DNA from: Streptomyces sp. NRRL S-350
Lineage (GTDB): Bacteria; Actinomycetota; Actinomycetes; Streptomycetales; Streptomycetaceae
Direction: 5' to 3'
Assembly: GCF_000719705.1 (NCBI RefSeq)
Contig: NZ_JOHO01000049.1
Span: 1-48,574, forward strand
DNA: 48,574 bases
The position numbers and the translations under genes were made by a program. Each line of letters opens with the position of its first letter. Within the stretch, counting starts at the first letter, position 1. Below, piece after piece: positions 32,177-39,770 of this stretch. The notes under the pieces are model-generated. The model had not been told where the DNA came from, did no database searches, and saw only the letters and a program-made list of their open reading frames with translations.

Positions 32177-32911
32177 TCAGCCCAGGAGCTTGACACCCTT
32201 GCCGTCGAAGGTCAGCTGCAGGCCCTCGGGCAGCGGCGTCACACCGTCCTGGTCGCCGTCCTTCGGGGCCAGCTTCAGCCCGGCCGGCAGGGCGTCGAGG
32301 GTGAAGCTCATCGGCTCGATCTGCTGGTTGGTGACCCCGGCGAGCATCCCGGCCAGGGAGGTCAGCCGGAAGCCGTCCACGGTGACGGTGTTCCCGTCGT
32401 TGTGCACGCTGCCCTCACCGACCGCGATCGGCCCCAGCGAGGCCTTGACCTTGCCCGGCCCGCCGTACGACAGGTTCAGCCGGGTGCCGCTGCCCACCGG
32501 CAGCTTCGCCCCGCGCAGCAGCTGGGAGGCCGGCGGCAGCAACTGGGCGAGGTCCGGGTAGGAGATCACCCCGCTGCCGGTGCCGCTGTCCACCGTGGCG
32601 CTGCTCATGCTGTCGCTCACCTTGACCCCGGCGAGCTTGGCCTTGAACGAGTGCAGCGCCACCTGGTGGGTGCCGTCGCCGACGGTCAGGCCGTCGGCGG
32701 AGATCCGGACGTCGTCCAGCTTCATCGACAGCACCTGGGTGAGGAACGGGAAGCCCTCGATCGAGACGTCCGGCCGCTGGCTCATCCGGCCGCTCTTCAC
32801 GATCCGGTCCGCGGCCTCGTCCTCGGCCACGCCGACCGCGATCCGGTCGGCGCCCACCAGGAGGCCGCAGAGCACCGCCAGGCCGATCGTGGCCTTCAGC
32901 CATCCGCGCAT
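32177..32911 (-). CDS. DUF2993 (LmeA-like) secreted or anchored protein
   Basis: A 244-residue DUF2993 protein. An N-terminal hydrophobic segment (GWLKATIGLAVLCGLLVGAD, about 3-22) anchors or exports it. The rest is beta-rich with the family's alternating pattern (FPFLTQVLSMKLDDVRISADGL in part). In mycobacteria the DUF2993 protein LmeA takes part in lipomannan elongation in the periplasm; a similar lipid- or polysaccharide-binding role is only an analogy. The ATG at 32911 has a G-rich (GGGGGA) ribosome-binding site. Two 13-bp repeats and a strong terminator lie upstream, so it has its own promoter. Confidence 0.82.
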   Translation of the reverse strand: MRGWLKATIGLAVLCGLLVGADRIAVGVAEDEAADRIVKSGRMSQRPDVSIEGFPFLTQVLSMKLDDVRISADGLTVGDGTHQVALHSFKAKLAGVKVSDSMSSATVDSGTGSGVISYPDLAQLLPPASQLLRGAKLPVGSGTRLNLSYGGPGKVKASLGPIAVGEGSVHNDGNTVTVDGFRLTSLAGMLAGVTNQQIEPMSFTLDALPAGLKLAPKDGDQDGVTPLPEGLQLTFDGKGVKLLG

Positions 32912-32940
32912 CGTGTCCCCCGTCGTCGCCGGTCGCCGTA

Positions 32941-32966
32941 GTCGGTCGCTGTGGTCGGTCGCTGTG
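32941..32966. repeat. 13-bp tandem repeat
   Basis: GTCGGTCGCTGTG occurs twice in perfect tandem, 30-55 bases upstream of the DUF2993 start, in the position of its promoter. Confidence 0.65.
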
Positions 32967-33038
32967 GTCGTCGTTCGCCGTGCTCGTCCGCCGTCCTGCG
33001 GCGGCCGCCGGACACGGCCGCTCCGCACGACCGTACGA

Positions 33039-33073
33039 CGTCCCGCCCCGGAGCATGGTTCCGGGGCGGGACG
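33039..33073. terminator. 14-bp perfect terminator hairpin
   Basis: CGTCCCGCCCCGGA (33039-33052) pairs with TCCGGGGCGGGACG (33060-33073), 32 bases beyond the stop of the Gln-rich membrane protein gene. Confidence 0.85.
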
Positions 33074-33104
33074 CCGTCGGGAAGGGCCGCCGGCCCGACG
33101 GGGG

Positions 33105-34634
33105 TCAGGCCAGCAGGTCGGTGGCCATCCAGATCAGCGGCGCGGCCACCGCGAGCGGCAGCGCCACGCCCGCCGTCATGTGCACGAAGCGCGACGGGAA
33201 GTCGTACGCCGCCACCCGGCGGCCGATCAGCGCCCCCAGCCCGGCGAGCGCACCGAGCACGACCGGCGCGCCGACCAGCAGGCCCAGCGCCACGGCCGCG
33301 ACCAGGCCCAGGACCGGGCCCAGCTGCTTCGGCCCGGGCAGCGGCGCCGCGGCCAGCACGGTGGCCAGCGCGACCGCGCCAACCCCGGCCGGCACCCAGT
33401 CGGCCAGCAGCAGCGTGGTGCACAGCACCGTCACCACGGTGGCCGAGCCCAGCACCGTCAGCGCGTAGAACCGCTCCTTCGGGTCCGACGGACGGAACGT
33501 CTGCAGCACCAGGACCAGCAGGAAGAACCCGCCCAAGCTGCCCACCACCGCCGCCACGCCGCCGTCGGAGTCCGCCAGCAGCACCGCCGCGTCCGCGGTG
33601 AACCCGGCCAGCGCGGCGAGCAGGATGCCCTGCCGGGCCGGCCACATGCCGTTCAGCCGGAACCAGCCGGCCGCGGTCAGCAACTGCAGCAGCGCGACCA
33701 CCAGGGCCAGCCCCACCTGCCCGAGCGCGGCGCCGGCGGCCAGCAGCGCGGCCGTGCCCGCCGTGATCAGGGCCGGCTGCAGACCGGGGTCGACGATCGG
33801 CGAACCGGTCCGACCACGCGGGCCGGCCGCCGCCACGGGCTGCGCCGGGGCGGCCGCGAACGGCGGCGTGCCGGGAACGCCCGTCGGACTCCCCGGACCT
33901 GCCGCACCCGCCGGGCCGGGGGCGCCCGGGCGCTTGAGCGTCATGGTCGGCGGGTCGAAGGCCTCCGCCGTCTGCTGCGCGGCAGCGGGCTGCGGCGCCG
34001 GGGCGGGCACCGGGGCCGCGTGCCGGGCTCGGGACGGCTGCTGGTGCTGGTGCGGCGGCTGAGGCTGGGCCGGCGCCTGCTGCTGGTGCTGCTGGGCCAG
34101 CGGCTGCTGCTGGTGCTGCTGGGCCGGCTGCTGCTGCGGCTGGTTGGTGTACTGCGGCTGGTTCGGGTACTGCGGCTGCTGCTGCTTGGGCTGAGACTGC
34201 GGCTGCGGCCGGCGCTGAGCCGGAGCCTGGTGGCGCCCCGGAGCCTGCCCGGGGTGCTGCGGCGGCGCGGCCCGCCGCGCGGTGGGGGGCGCGACCGGCA
34301 TCGCGCCGGAGACCACCACCGGCGGCAGCAGCGTGGTGGCCGCGGCGTCGTCCGTCGCGGGCACCGGCGGCAGCACGGTGGTGGCGGCCGGGTCGTCGAA
34401 CGCCGGCACCGGCGGCAGCACCGCGGTCGTCTCCGGGTCGTCCACCGGGTGGTCGTACGGCCGCTGGTGCCCGGGCTGGCGGCCGGCCTGCTGCGGCGGG
34501 TACTGCGGGTGCTGCCCGTAGGGGTGCTGCTGCTGCGCCTGCTGCTGGTGCGGCTGCTGTGCCTGCGGCTGGTGCGGCTGCTGCTGCGGCCACTCGCCGT
34601 AGCCGCCGTGGTTCGGGTTGTTCATGTCCGTCAC
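33105..34634 (-). CDS. Gln/Pro-rich polytopic membrane protein, unknown function
   Basis: A 509-residue protein of two unlike halves. Residues 1 to about 270 are low complexity, extremely rich in Gln, Pro, His, Tyr and Ala, with three copies of an ETTAVLPPVPAFDDPAATT-like TT.LLPPV motif between about 50 and 95. Residues about 280-500 contain eight or more hydrophobic helices with few charges. I know of no function. GTG at 34634 is chosen because GGGAGG lies nine bases upstream; the next ATG (34625) would be too far from it. It starts 5 bases after the stop of the MoaD/ThiS-like gene, so the two are almost certainly one operon. Confidence 0.72.
   Translation of the reverse strand: MTDMNNPNHGGYGEWPQQQPHQPQAQQPHQQQAQQQHPYGQHPQYPPQQAGRQPGHQRPYDHPVDDPETTAVLPPVPAFDDPAATTVLPPVPATDDAAATTLLPPVVVSGAMPVAPPTARRAAPPQHPGQAPGRHQAPAQRRPQPQSQPKQQQPQYPNQPQYTNQPQQQPAQQHQQQPLAQQHQQQAPAQPQPPHQHQQPSRARHAAPVPAPAPQPAAAQQTAEAFDPPTMTLKRPGAPGPAGAAGPGSPTGVPGTPPFAAAPAQPVAAAGPRGRTGSPIVDPGLQPALITAGTAALLAAGAALGQVGLALVVALLQLLTAAGWFRLNGMWPARQGILLAALAGFTADAAVLLADSDGGVAAVVGSLGGFFLLVLVLQTFRPSDPKERFYALTVLGSATVVTVLCTTLLLADWVPAGVGAVALATVLAAAPLPGPKQLGPVLGLVAAVALGLLVGAPVVLGALAGLGALIGRRVAAYDFPSRFVHMTAGVALPLAVAAPLIWMATDLLA
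34077..34127. repeat. in-frame DNA repeat coding for poly-Gln tract
   Basis: A unit beginning CTGCTGCTGGTGCTGCTGGG is repeated at 34077 and 34104 with 23 identical bases at the start of each. It encodes part of the Gln/His-rich domain and is likely to vary in length. Confidence 0.65.
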
Positions 34635-34639
34635 GCCGC

Positions 34640-34933
34640 TCAGCCTCCCGCGAACGGCGGGAGGACCTCGACCGTCCCGCCCTCGGTCAGGGCGACCGTC
34701 GCATGGTCGCGGCCGCCCACCTGGGCGCCGTCGACCAGGTAGGAGGAGTGCCCGAGCAGCCGGACGAACTTCGGCCGGTCGGCGTGCCGCTGCCTGGCCG
34801 CCGCCAGCGCCTCCGCCAGGGTCGCCGCCTCGTACGGCTCCTCGGCCAGGCCGGCCTCGGACTTCGCCGCCGCCCAGTAGCGGATCGTCCCGCGCACCCG
34901 GGCGCCGCTCGCGGGCTCGGTGGTCGCGCCCAT
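34640..34933 (-). CDS. MoaD/ThiS-family ubiquitin-like sulfur carrier
   Basis: A 97-residue beta-grasp protein ending in PPFAGG. The C-terminal Gly-Gly is the site that is adenylated and thiocarboxylated in MoaD/ThiS sulfur carriers. Other matches: RGTIRYWAAAKSEAG at the start, LAEALAAARQRH and the acidic-to-hydrophobic VDGAQVGGRDHATVAL. No partner (MoaE, ThiG, MoeB/E1-like enzyme) is next to it, so which cofactor or substrate it serves is unknown. ATG at 34933 follows GAGGGG. The frame continues upstream without similarity. It is the first gene of an operon with the Gln-rich membrane protein. Confidence 0.88.
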   Translation of the reverse strand: MGATTEPASGARVRGTIRYWAAAKSEAGLAEEPYEAATLAEALAAARQRHADRPKFVRLLGHSSYLVDGAQVGGRDHATVALTEGGTVEVLPPFAGG

Positions 34934-35421
34934 CGGGCCACCCCTCTTCGTCGTCCTCGCCCGGCCCCGGTACCCCGGTCCGGCTCGCCACCGGGGCGTC
35001 CGCCCGCCACCCGAACGGTGGACCCGCGCAACGCCGCCGATGTGCGTCCCATGATGGCGGGTCCACCGCCGTGACCGGCAATCGCCCTGGCCCCACGGGT
35101 GCCGGACGGCGCTCGAAGCTGTGTCCAGGCTCACCCGGCGCACGCCCGAAATGGGGGAAGCGCCGCCCCGGGGCACTCCCGAGGCGGGAGGAGGTCGGCT
35201 ATCCTCGATCACCAAGAGGGATCCGGGCAGAGTCGCCCCCGGGTCCTTTTGTGCTTTCAGGACGCCAGTACGGACGTTCGTGCGATTCGTCGGACCACCC
35301 CCGGCGCGCCGCAGGAACCGCCCCGTCCGACGCGGCACGATGACGTGCCCCGGCCGGCCGGGACGTCGCCACCGGCGCCGGGCCGCCGCCCGGCACCGGA
35401 CCAGACACCGGAGGGTTCACG
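34934..35421. other. 488-base divergent region upstream of glnR
   Basis: This separates the MoaD-like gene (minus) from the glnR unit (plus). It holds the hairpin-plus-T-tract at 35219-35250 and a TATCCT -10-like sequence at 35200-35205. Longer open frames here are in phase with glnR by chance and lack similarity. No separate gene is supported. Confidence 0.45.
35219..35250 (+). terminator. terminator/attenuator-like hairpin with T-tract upstream of glnR
   Basis: GGATCCGGG (35219-35227) pairs with CCCGGGTCC (35238-35246; one G-T wobble) and is followed directly by TTTT (35247-35250). The T-tract lies on the glnR-sense strand. No gene ends nearby on that strand, so attenuation of a glnR leader is more likely than termination of another gene. 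Confidence 0.55.
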
Positions 35422-35622
35422 GTGATGAACAGGGCAGAAACGGTGCGCCAGGGGTTGCGGGACCCCCGGCAGAGCCGCCGTCGCGCCCTGCGCGCCGCGC
35501 GCTCCCCCGGTGCACCCCATGCGCCCGTCGTCCTCTCCTCCCCCTCAGCACGTACGCCATCCGGCTGTGGCGGCAGCCGTCACGCGACCGCGACGACCCG
35601 GAAAGGGGACCACCGGGTATGA
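35422..35622 (+). CDS. possible coupled small ORF upstream of glnR
   Basis: A 66-codon ORF starting GTG-ATG at 35422, with GGAGGG (35410-35415) six bases upstream. Its stop overlaps the glnR start in an ATGA (35619-35622), the classic arrangement for translational coupling. The product is basic (many Arg) with no recognisable domain. About four fifths of third codon positions are G or C by my hand count, lower than for the surrounding genes, so it may be a regulatory uORF rather than a functional protein, or a chance frame. The ribosome-binding site and overlap together are the evidence. Confidence 0.45.
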   Translation: MMNRAETVRQGLRDPRQSRRRALRAARSPGAPHAPVVLSSPSARTPSGCGGSRHATATTRKGDHRV

Positions 35623-36350
35623 GTTCTCTCCTCCTCCTCACCAACGCACTGCAACCCTCCGCCGAGGTACTGCCCGCCCTCGGCCTGCTGCTCCACAACG
35701 TCCGGGTGGCCCCCGCCGAGGGGTCGGCCCTGGTGGACACCCCGAGCGCGGACGTCATCCTGGTCGACGGCCGGCGCGACCTGCCGCAGATCCGCAGCCT
35801 CTGCCAGCTCCTGCGCTCCACCGGCATCGGCTGTCCGCTGATCCTGGTGGTCACCGAGGGCGGCCTGGCCGCCGTGACCGCCGAGTGGGGCATCGACGAC
35901 GTCCTGCTGGACACCGCGGGGCCGGCCGAGGTCGAGGCCCGGCTGCGGCTCGCGCTGGGCCGCCTCCAGATCGTCACCGACGACAGCCCCATGGAGATCC
36001 GCAACGGCGACCTCTCGGTCGACGAGGCCACCTACTCCGCGAAGCTCAAGGGCCGGGCGCTCGACCTCACCTTCAAGGAGTTCGAGCTGCTCAAGTACCT
36101 CGCCCAGCACCCCGGCCGGGTCTTCACCCGGGCGCAGCTGCTGCAGGAGGTCTGGGGCTACGACTACTTCGGCGGCACCCGGACGGTGGACGTGCACGTC
36201 CGGCGGCTGCGCGCCAAGCTCGGCGTCGAACACGAGCAGCTGATCGGCACCGTGCGCAACGTCGGCTACCGCTTCGTCGTCCCGGAGAAGCCCGAGAAGG
36301 GCGAGCGCCCCGAGCACGCCCACCGCCCCGCCAGCCCGCTGGAGGCCTGA
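35619..36350 (+). CDS. glnR: nitrogen master regulator GlnR
   Basis: An orphan OmpR-family regulator of 243 residues that controls glutamine synthetase, ammonium and nitrate genes in streptomycetes. The receiver domain (1-120) begins [13 protein letters not shown] and includes [12 protein letters not shown] and [20 protein letters not shown]; it has an atypical acidic pocket, as known for GlnR, which works without a conventional sensor kinase. The C-terminal winged helix contains [39 protein letters not shown] and [13 protein letters not shown] (regions quoted in part). Similarity to S. coelicolor GlnR is near-continuous from memory. The Shine-Dalgarno GGAAAGGGG is about 11 bases upstream; the small upstream ORF overlaps the start. 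A GC hairpin follows the stop. Confidence 0.97.
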   Translation: MSSLLLLTNALQPSAEVLPALGLLLHNVRVAPAEGSALVDTPSADVILVDGRRDLPQIRSLCQLLRSTGIGCPLILVVTEGGLAAVTAEWGIDDVLLDTAGPAEVEARLRLALGRLQIVTDDSPMEIRNGDLSVDEATYSAKLKGRALDLTFKEFELLKYLAQHPGRVFTRAQLLQEVWGYDYFGGTRTVDVHVRRLRAKLGVEHEQLIGTVRNVGYRFVVPEKPEKGERPEHAHRPASPLEA

Positions 36351-36353
36351 GAC

Positions 36354-36381
36354 GCCGGGCGGGCTTCGTCCCCCGCCCGGC
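36354..36381 (+). terminator. glnR terminator
   Basis: GCCGGGCGGG (36354-36363) pairs perfectly with CCCGCCCGGC (36372-36381) directly after the glnR stop, followed by TTGT. Confidence 0.8.
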
Positions 36382-36483
36382 TTGTCCGGTTCCTCCCGGA
36401 GCCGCCCGTCGGCTGCCCGTCGGCCGCCCGCCGCTCGCCCGCCGACGGCCCAGGTCCCACTGCCGCCCCGAAGGCCACACGCG

Positions 36484-36489
36484 TAGACT
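36484..36489 (+). promoter_or_regulatory. -10 box of leaderless LacI-family gene
   Basis: TAGACT is followed after six C residues by the GTG at 36496. No Shine-Dalgarno is present, so the mRNA is likely leaderless. No clear -35 was found. Confidence 0.55.
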
Positions 36490-36495
36490 CCCCCC

Positions 36496-37554
36496 GTGGC
36501 CAAAGTGACGCGCGACGATGTAGCCCGGCTGGCTGGTACCTCGACCGCGGTCGTCAGCTACGTCATCAACAACGGGCCGCGCCCGGTCGCGCCCGCGACC
36601 AAGGAGAAGGTGCTCGCGGCGATCGAGCAGCTCGGCTACCGGCCGAACAGCGTCGCCCAGGCGATGGCCTCCCGCCGGACCAACCTGATCGGCATGGTCG
36701 TCCCGGACGCCCGCCAGCCCTTCTTCGCCGAGATGGCGCACGCCGTCGAACGGGCCGCCTCCGAGCGCGGCAAGCTCGTGCTGATCGGCAACTCCGACTA
36801 CGTGGACGACCGCGAGGTCCACTACGTCCGCGCCTTCCTCGGGATGCGCGTCTCCGGCCTGATCCTGGTCAGCCAGGGCCCCTCGCAGCGCGCCGCCGAG
36901 GAGTTCGCCGCGATGGAGGGCGCCAAGGTCGTGCTGCTGCACCGGCGTCCCGAGGCGATCGACGACGTCGCGGTGGTCACCGACGACGTGGGCGGCGCGG
37001 AAGCCGTCGTACGCCACCTGCTGGAGTTCCACGGGCACCCGTACGTGGCCTGCTTCGGCGGCCCGGTCGACTCCCCCGCCCCCGGCGACCCGGTCATCGA
37101 CCACGTCGAGGGCTGGCAGCGCGCCATGGACGCGCACGGCGTCCCCACCGAACCGCACCTGATCGACGCCCCCTTCCACCGCTACGGCGCGTACGAGGTC
37201 GCGCTCGGCGTGCTGCGCTCGCCGGACCGGCCGCGGGCGATCTTCTGCTCCACCGACGACCAGGCCATCGGCGTGCTGCGGGCCGCGCGCGAGGTCGGCC
37301 TGCGCGTCCCCCACGACCTCGCCGTGGCCGGCTTCGACGACGTGCCGGAGGCCGCGCTCGCCGACCCGCCGCTGACCACCGTCGCCTCCGACCGCGACGC
37401 GATGGCCCGGGCCGCGGTGGACCTGGTGCTGGACGACTCGCTGATGGTGCCCGGTTCGGACACCGAGCGGGTCCGCAAGTTCCCGTCGCGCCTGGTCATC
37501 CGCCGTTCCTGCGGCTGCGACGGAGCCGCGCCCGGCCGCACCGGAGCGGAGTGA
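36496..37554 (+). CDS. LacI-family transcriptional regulator
   Basis: A 352-residue regulator. The N-terminal helix-turn-helix ([23 protein letters not shown], residues 4-26) and hinge helix region ([19 protein letters not shown]) are typical LacI. The rest is a periplasmic-binding-protein-like sugar domain with [32 protein letters not shown] and [20 protein letters not shown] (partial quotes). The ligand is unknown, and no sugar transporter or catabolic gene is adjacent, so it may act on distant genes. The C-terminus ends with an SCGCDG cluster, seen in some streptomycete members. It starts with GTG just after a -10 box. Confidence 0.9.
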   Translation: MAKVTRDDVARLAGTSTAVVSYVINNGPRPVAPATKEKVLAAIEQLGYRPNSVAQAMASRRTNLIGMVVPDARQPFFAEMAHAVERAASERGKLVLIGNSDYVDDREVHYVRAFLGMRVSGLILVSQGPSQRAAEEFAAMEGAKVVLLHRRPEAIDDVAVVTDDVGGAEAVVRHLLEFHGHPYVACFGGPVDSPAPGDPVIDHVEGWQRAMDAHGVPTEPHLIDAPFHRYGAYEVALGVLRSPDRPRAIFCSTDDQAIGVLRAAREVGLRVPHDLAVAGFDDVPEAALADPPLTTVASDRDAMARAAVDLVLDDSLMVPGSDTERVRKFPSRLVIRRSCGCDGAAPGRTGAE

Positions 37555-37600
37555 GCGGCCGGAGCGGATCCGGAATCTCCGACTCCGCTCCGCAGGCCGC
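37555..37600 (+). terminator. terminator after the LacI-family gene
   Basis: Stacked stems GCGGCC (37555) with GGCCGC (37595-37600) and GGAGCGGA (37561-37568) with TCCGCTCC (37584-37591), with a three-base bulge. It starts at the stop codon of the LacI-family gene. Confidence 0.7.
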
Positions 37601-37613
37601 CTGACCAGGCTTT

Positions 37614-37674
37614 ATGAGAACCCAACGGGCTTCTCTCCCCCTTCTGAGCCGGTTCTCATCCACTCCTCATCCAC
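37614..37674. promoter_or_regulatory. inverted and 11-bp-phased direct repeats upstream of the HtrA-like gene
   Basis: CTCATCCAC occurs at 37655-37663 and again at 37666-37674, an 11-base period that puts both copies on one face of the helix, as in OmpR-family response-regulator sites. An inverted pair ATGAGAACC (37614-37622) and GGTTCTCAT (37651-37659) overlaps the first copy. The block ends 19 bases before the gene start. The response regulator two genes on is an obvious candidate to bind it. Confidence 0.5.
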
Positions 37675-37693
37675 CAGGCGGAGCTTGGTCGGC

Positions 37694-38932
37694 ATGAGCG
37701 AACAGCAGCGGCACCCCCACGAGCAGTACTCCGACGGTCAGTACTCGGGCGGTCAGTACTCGGGCGGTCAGTACTCCGGCGGTCAGCACTCGGGCGACCA
37801 GCACTCCGACGGGCGGTACGGCCCGGCCGAGCCCCGGGTGATCGAGGGCACCGTGCTCGGCACCGGCAGCGACGCCGCCGGCGCCCCGGTCGGCCACGGC
37901 CACCACGAGGACCGCTCCGGCGGCAACTTCGACGGACCGCCCCCTCCCCCGCCCATGCCGCCCGAGCCTCCCACCCTCCAGGGCCCCGGCTCCCCCGAGG
38001 GCCACGGCGGCCACGGCGGCCGGGCCCGGCGCGGCCTGCTGCGCGGCCGGCTCGCCCTGGTGACCGCCGTCGCCGCGGTCGCCGCCGTCCTCGGCGGGGT
38101 CACCGGCGGAGTGATCGCCGCGGACCGGCAGGCCGCCGACACCCGGGTCGGCACCGTCGCCAGCCCCGTCTCCGCCCGCAGCGACGGCAGCGCCAACGTG
38201 CCGGCCATCGCCGCCGCCGTATCGCCCAGCGTCGTCCAGATCACCGTCAAGAACGCCGACGGCACCGCCACCGGCACCGGCGTCGTCCTGGACAAGGACG
38301 GCCGGATCCTCACCAACTACCACGTGATCGACACCGCGGCCCAGGGCGGCCGGATCACCGTCACCTTCAAGGACGGCTCCACCGCGCAGGCCACCGTCAC
38401 CGGCACCGACAAGTCCCTCGACGTCGCCGTGATCACCGCGACCGGCGCCAAGAACCTCGCCCCCGCCGTCCTCGGCGACTCCTCCGCCGTCGCCGTCGGC
38501 GATCCGGTCGTCGCCATCGGCAACCCCGACGGCCTCACCGGCACCGTCACCTCCGGCATCATCAGCGCACAGAACCGCGACGTCACCGTCCAACTGGACG
38601 AGGGCACCACCCGCGGCAACGGCGGCTTCGGCTTCCCCAGCCTGCCCGGCCTGCCCGGCCTGCGCGGGAACACGCCCCAGTCGAACAGCGGCAGCACCAC
38701 GACCTACAAGGCCTTCCAGACGGACGCCGCCCTCAACCCCGGCAACTCCGGCGGGCCGCTGATCAACGCCAACGGCCAGGTCATCGGCATCAACTCGGCG
38801 ATGTACGCCCCGAGCGGCACCAGCTCCACCGCCGGCGGCGGCACGGCCGGCAGCGTCGGCCTCGGCTTCGCCATCCCGATCGACGACATCAAGCAGGTCC
38901 TGCCGAAGCTCGAAGCCGGCCAGAACGTGTAG
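37694..38932 (+). CDS. membrane-anchored trypsin-like serine protease (HtrA-like, no PDZ)
   Basis: A 412-residue protein: a cytoplasmic tail with six pentapeptide repeats (Q-[YH]-S-[GD]-[GD], about 11-40) and a Pro-rich stretch, one hydrophobic helix (about 119-142), then an extracytoplasmic protease domain. The catalytic triad is intact: H210 (LTNYHVID), D243 (SLDVAVI) and S352 ([10 protein letters not shown]). It ends just after the protease fold ([18 protein letters not shown]), so the C-terminal PDZ domain of classical HtrA/DegP is absent. The likely role is envelope protein quality control or signal processing. It is followed at 67 bases by a response regulator and kinase, as in the mycobacterial MprAB-PepD system. 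Confidence 0.88.
   Translation: MSEQQRHPHEQYSDGQYSGGQYSGGQYSGGQHSGDQHSDGRYGPAEPRVIEGTVLGTGSDAAGAPVGHGHHEDRSGGNFDGPPPPPPMPPEPPTLQGPGSPEGHGGHGGRARRGLLRGRLALVTAVAAVAAVLGGVTGGVIAADRQAADTRVGTVASPVSARSDGSANVPAIAAAVSPSVVQITVKNADGTATGTGVVLDKDGRILTNYHVIDTAAQGGRITVTFKDGSTAQATVTGTDKSLDVAVITATGAKNLAPAVLGDSSAVAVGDPVVAIGNPDGLTGTVTSGIISAQNRDVTVQLDEGTTRGNGGFGFPSLPGLPGLRGNTPQSNSGSTTTYKAFQTDAALNPGNSGGPLINANGQVIGINSAMYAPSGTSSTAGGGTAGSVGLGFAIPIDDIKQVLPKLEAGQNV
37724..37813 (+). repeat. six 15-bp in-frame tandem repeats
   Basis: Units of the type CAGTACTCGGGCGGT run from 37724 to 37813 (six copies; two identical, four with one to four changes). They encode the Q-[YH]-S-x-x pentapeptides in the tail of the HtrA-like protease and are prone to slippage. 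Confidence 0.85.
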
Positions 38933-38999
38933 TCCCCGGTCCCCACGACGGACAATTGCTCCCAGCAGGCCCTCCACCGACGAGAAAGGGCAGCCGCCC

Positions 39000-39770
39000 A
39001 TGACCCCGTCCGCCGACGACCGCACCCCCGCCGAGCCGGGCCACCCCTCCGCCCGGCTCCTCGTGGTCGACGACGAACCCGCCCTCCGGGACGCCCTGGA
39101 GAGCAGCCTCGCCTTCGAGGGCTACGAGGTCGCCACCGCCACCGACGGCTACGAGGCCCTGGAGTCCGTCGAACGCGACAAGCCCGACCTCGTCCTGCTG
39201 GACATCATGATGCCCCGGATGGACGGCCTCACCGCCGTCCGCCGGATGCGCTCGCGCGGCGACACCGTCCCGGTCCTGATGCTCACCGCCCGCGACGCCG
39301 TCGGCGACCGCGTCACCGGCCTCGACGTCGGCGCCGACGACTACCTCGCCAAGCCCTTCGAACTCGACGAACTGCTCGCCCGCGTCCGCGCCCTGCTGCG
39401 CCGCAACGCCCTCGCCGCCGAAGCCGCCGCCCGCGCCGCCGCCGAGGACGAGAGCGAGGTGCTCGCCTTCGGCGACCTGCGGATGAACACCGCCACCCGC
39501 GAGGTCACCCGGGCCGGCAAGCCGATCGAGCTCACCCGCACCGAGTTCATGCTGCTGGAGATGTTCCTCTCCCACCCCCGCCAGGTCCTCACCCGCGAAC
39601 AGATCCTCAAGGCGGTCTGGGGCTTCGACTTCGAGCCCTCCTCCAACTCCCTGGACGTGTACGTGATGTACCTGCGCCGCAAGACCGAGCAGGGCGGCAT
39701 GCCCCGACTGATCCAGACCGTGCGCGGCGTCGGCTACGCCCTGCGCCCGGCAGCCGGCGCCGGCGCGTGA
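39000..39770 (+). CDS. OmpR-family response regulator (MprA-like)
   Basis: A 256-residue two-component response regulator. The receiver domain contains the acidic pair DDEP (24-27), phosphoacceptor D68 in [13 protein letters not shown] and the switch segments MLTARD and [11 protein letters not shown]. The DNA-binding domain is a winged helix ([36 protein letters not shown], partial). The organisation protease-regulator-kinase resembles mycobacterial MprA, which responds to envelope stress. The ATG has AAAGGG upstream. The kinase gene overlaps its stop in a GTGA, so both proteins are made in a coupled way. Confidence 0.92.
   Translation: MTPSADDRTPAEPGHPSARLLVVDDEPALRDALESSLAFEGYEVATATDGYEALESVERDKPDLVLLDIMMPRMDGLTAVRRMRSRGDTVPVLMLTARDAVGDRVTGLDVGADDYLAKPFELDELLARVRALLRRNALAAEAAARAAAEDESEVLAFGDLRMNTATREVTRAGKPIELTRTEFMLLEMFLSHPRQVLTREQILKAVWGFDFEPSSNSLDVYVMYLRRKTEQGGMPRLIQTVRGVGYALRPAAGAGA

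Noticed and set aside
37724..37813. CRISPR-like array
   Set aside because: The 15-bp units are directly adjacent with no spacers and are in frame within a coding region, encoding a pentapeptide repeat.
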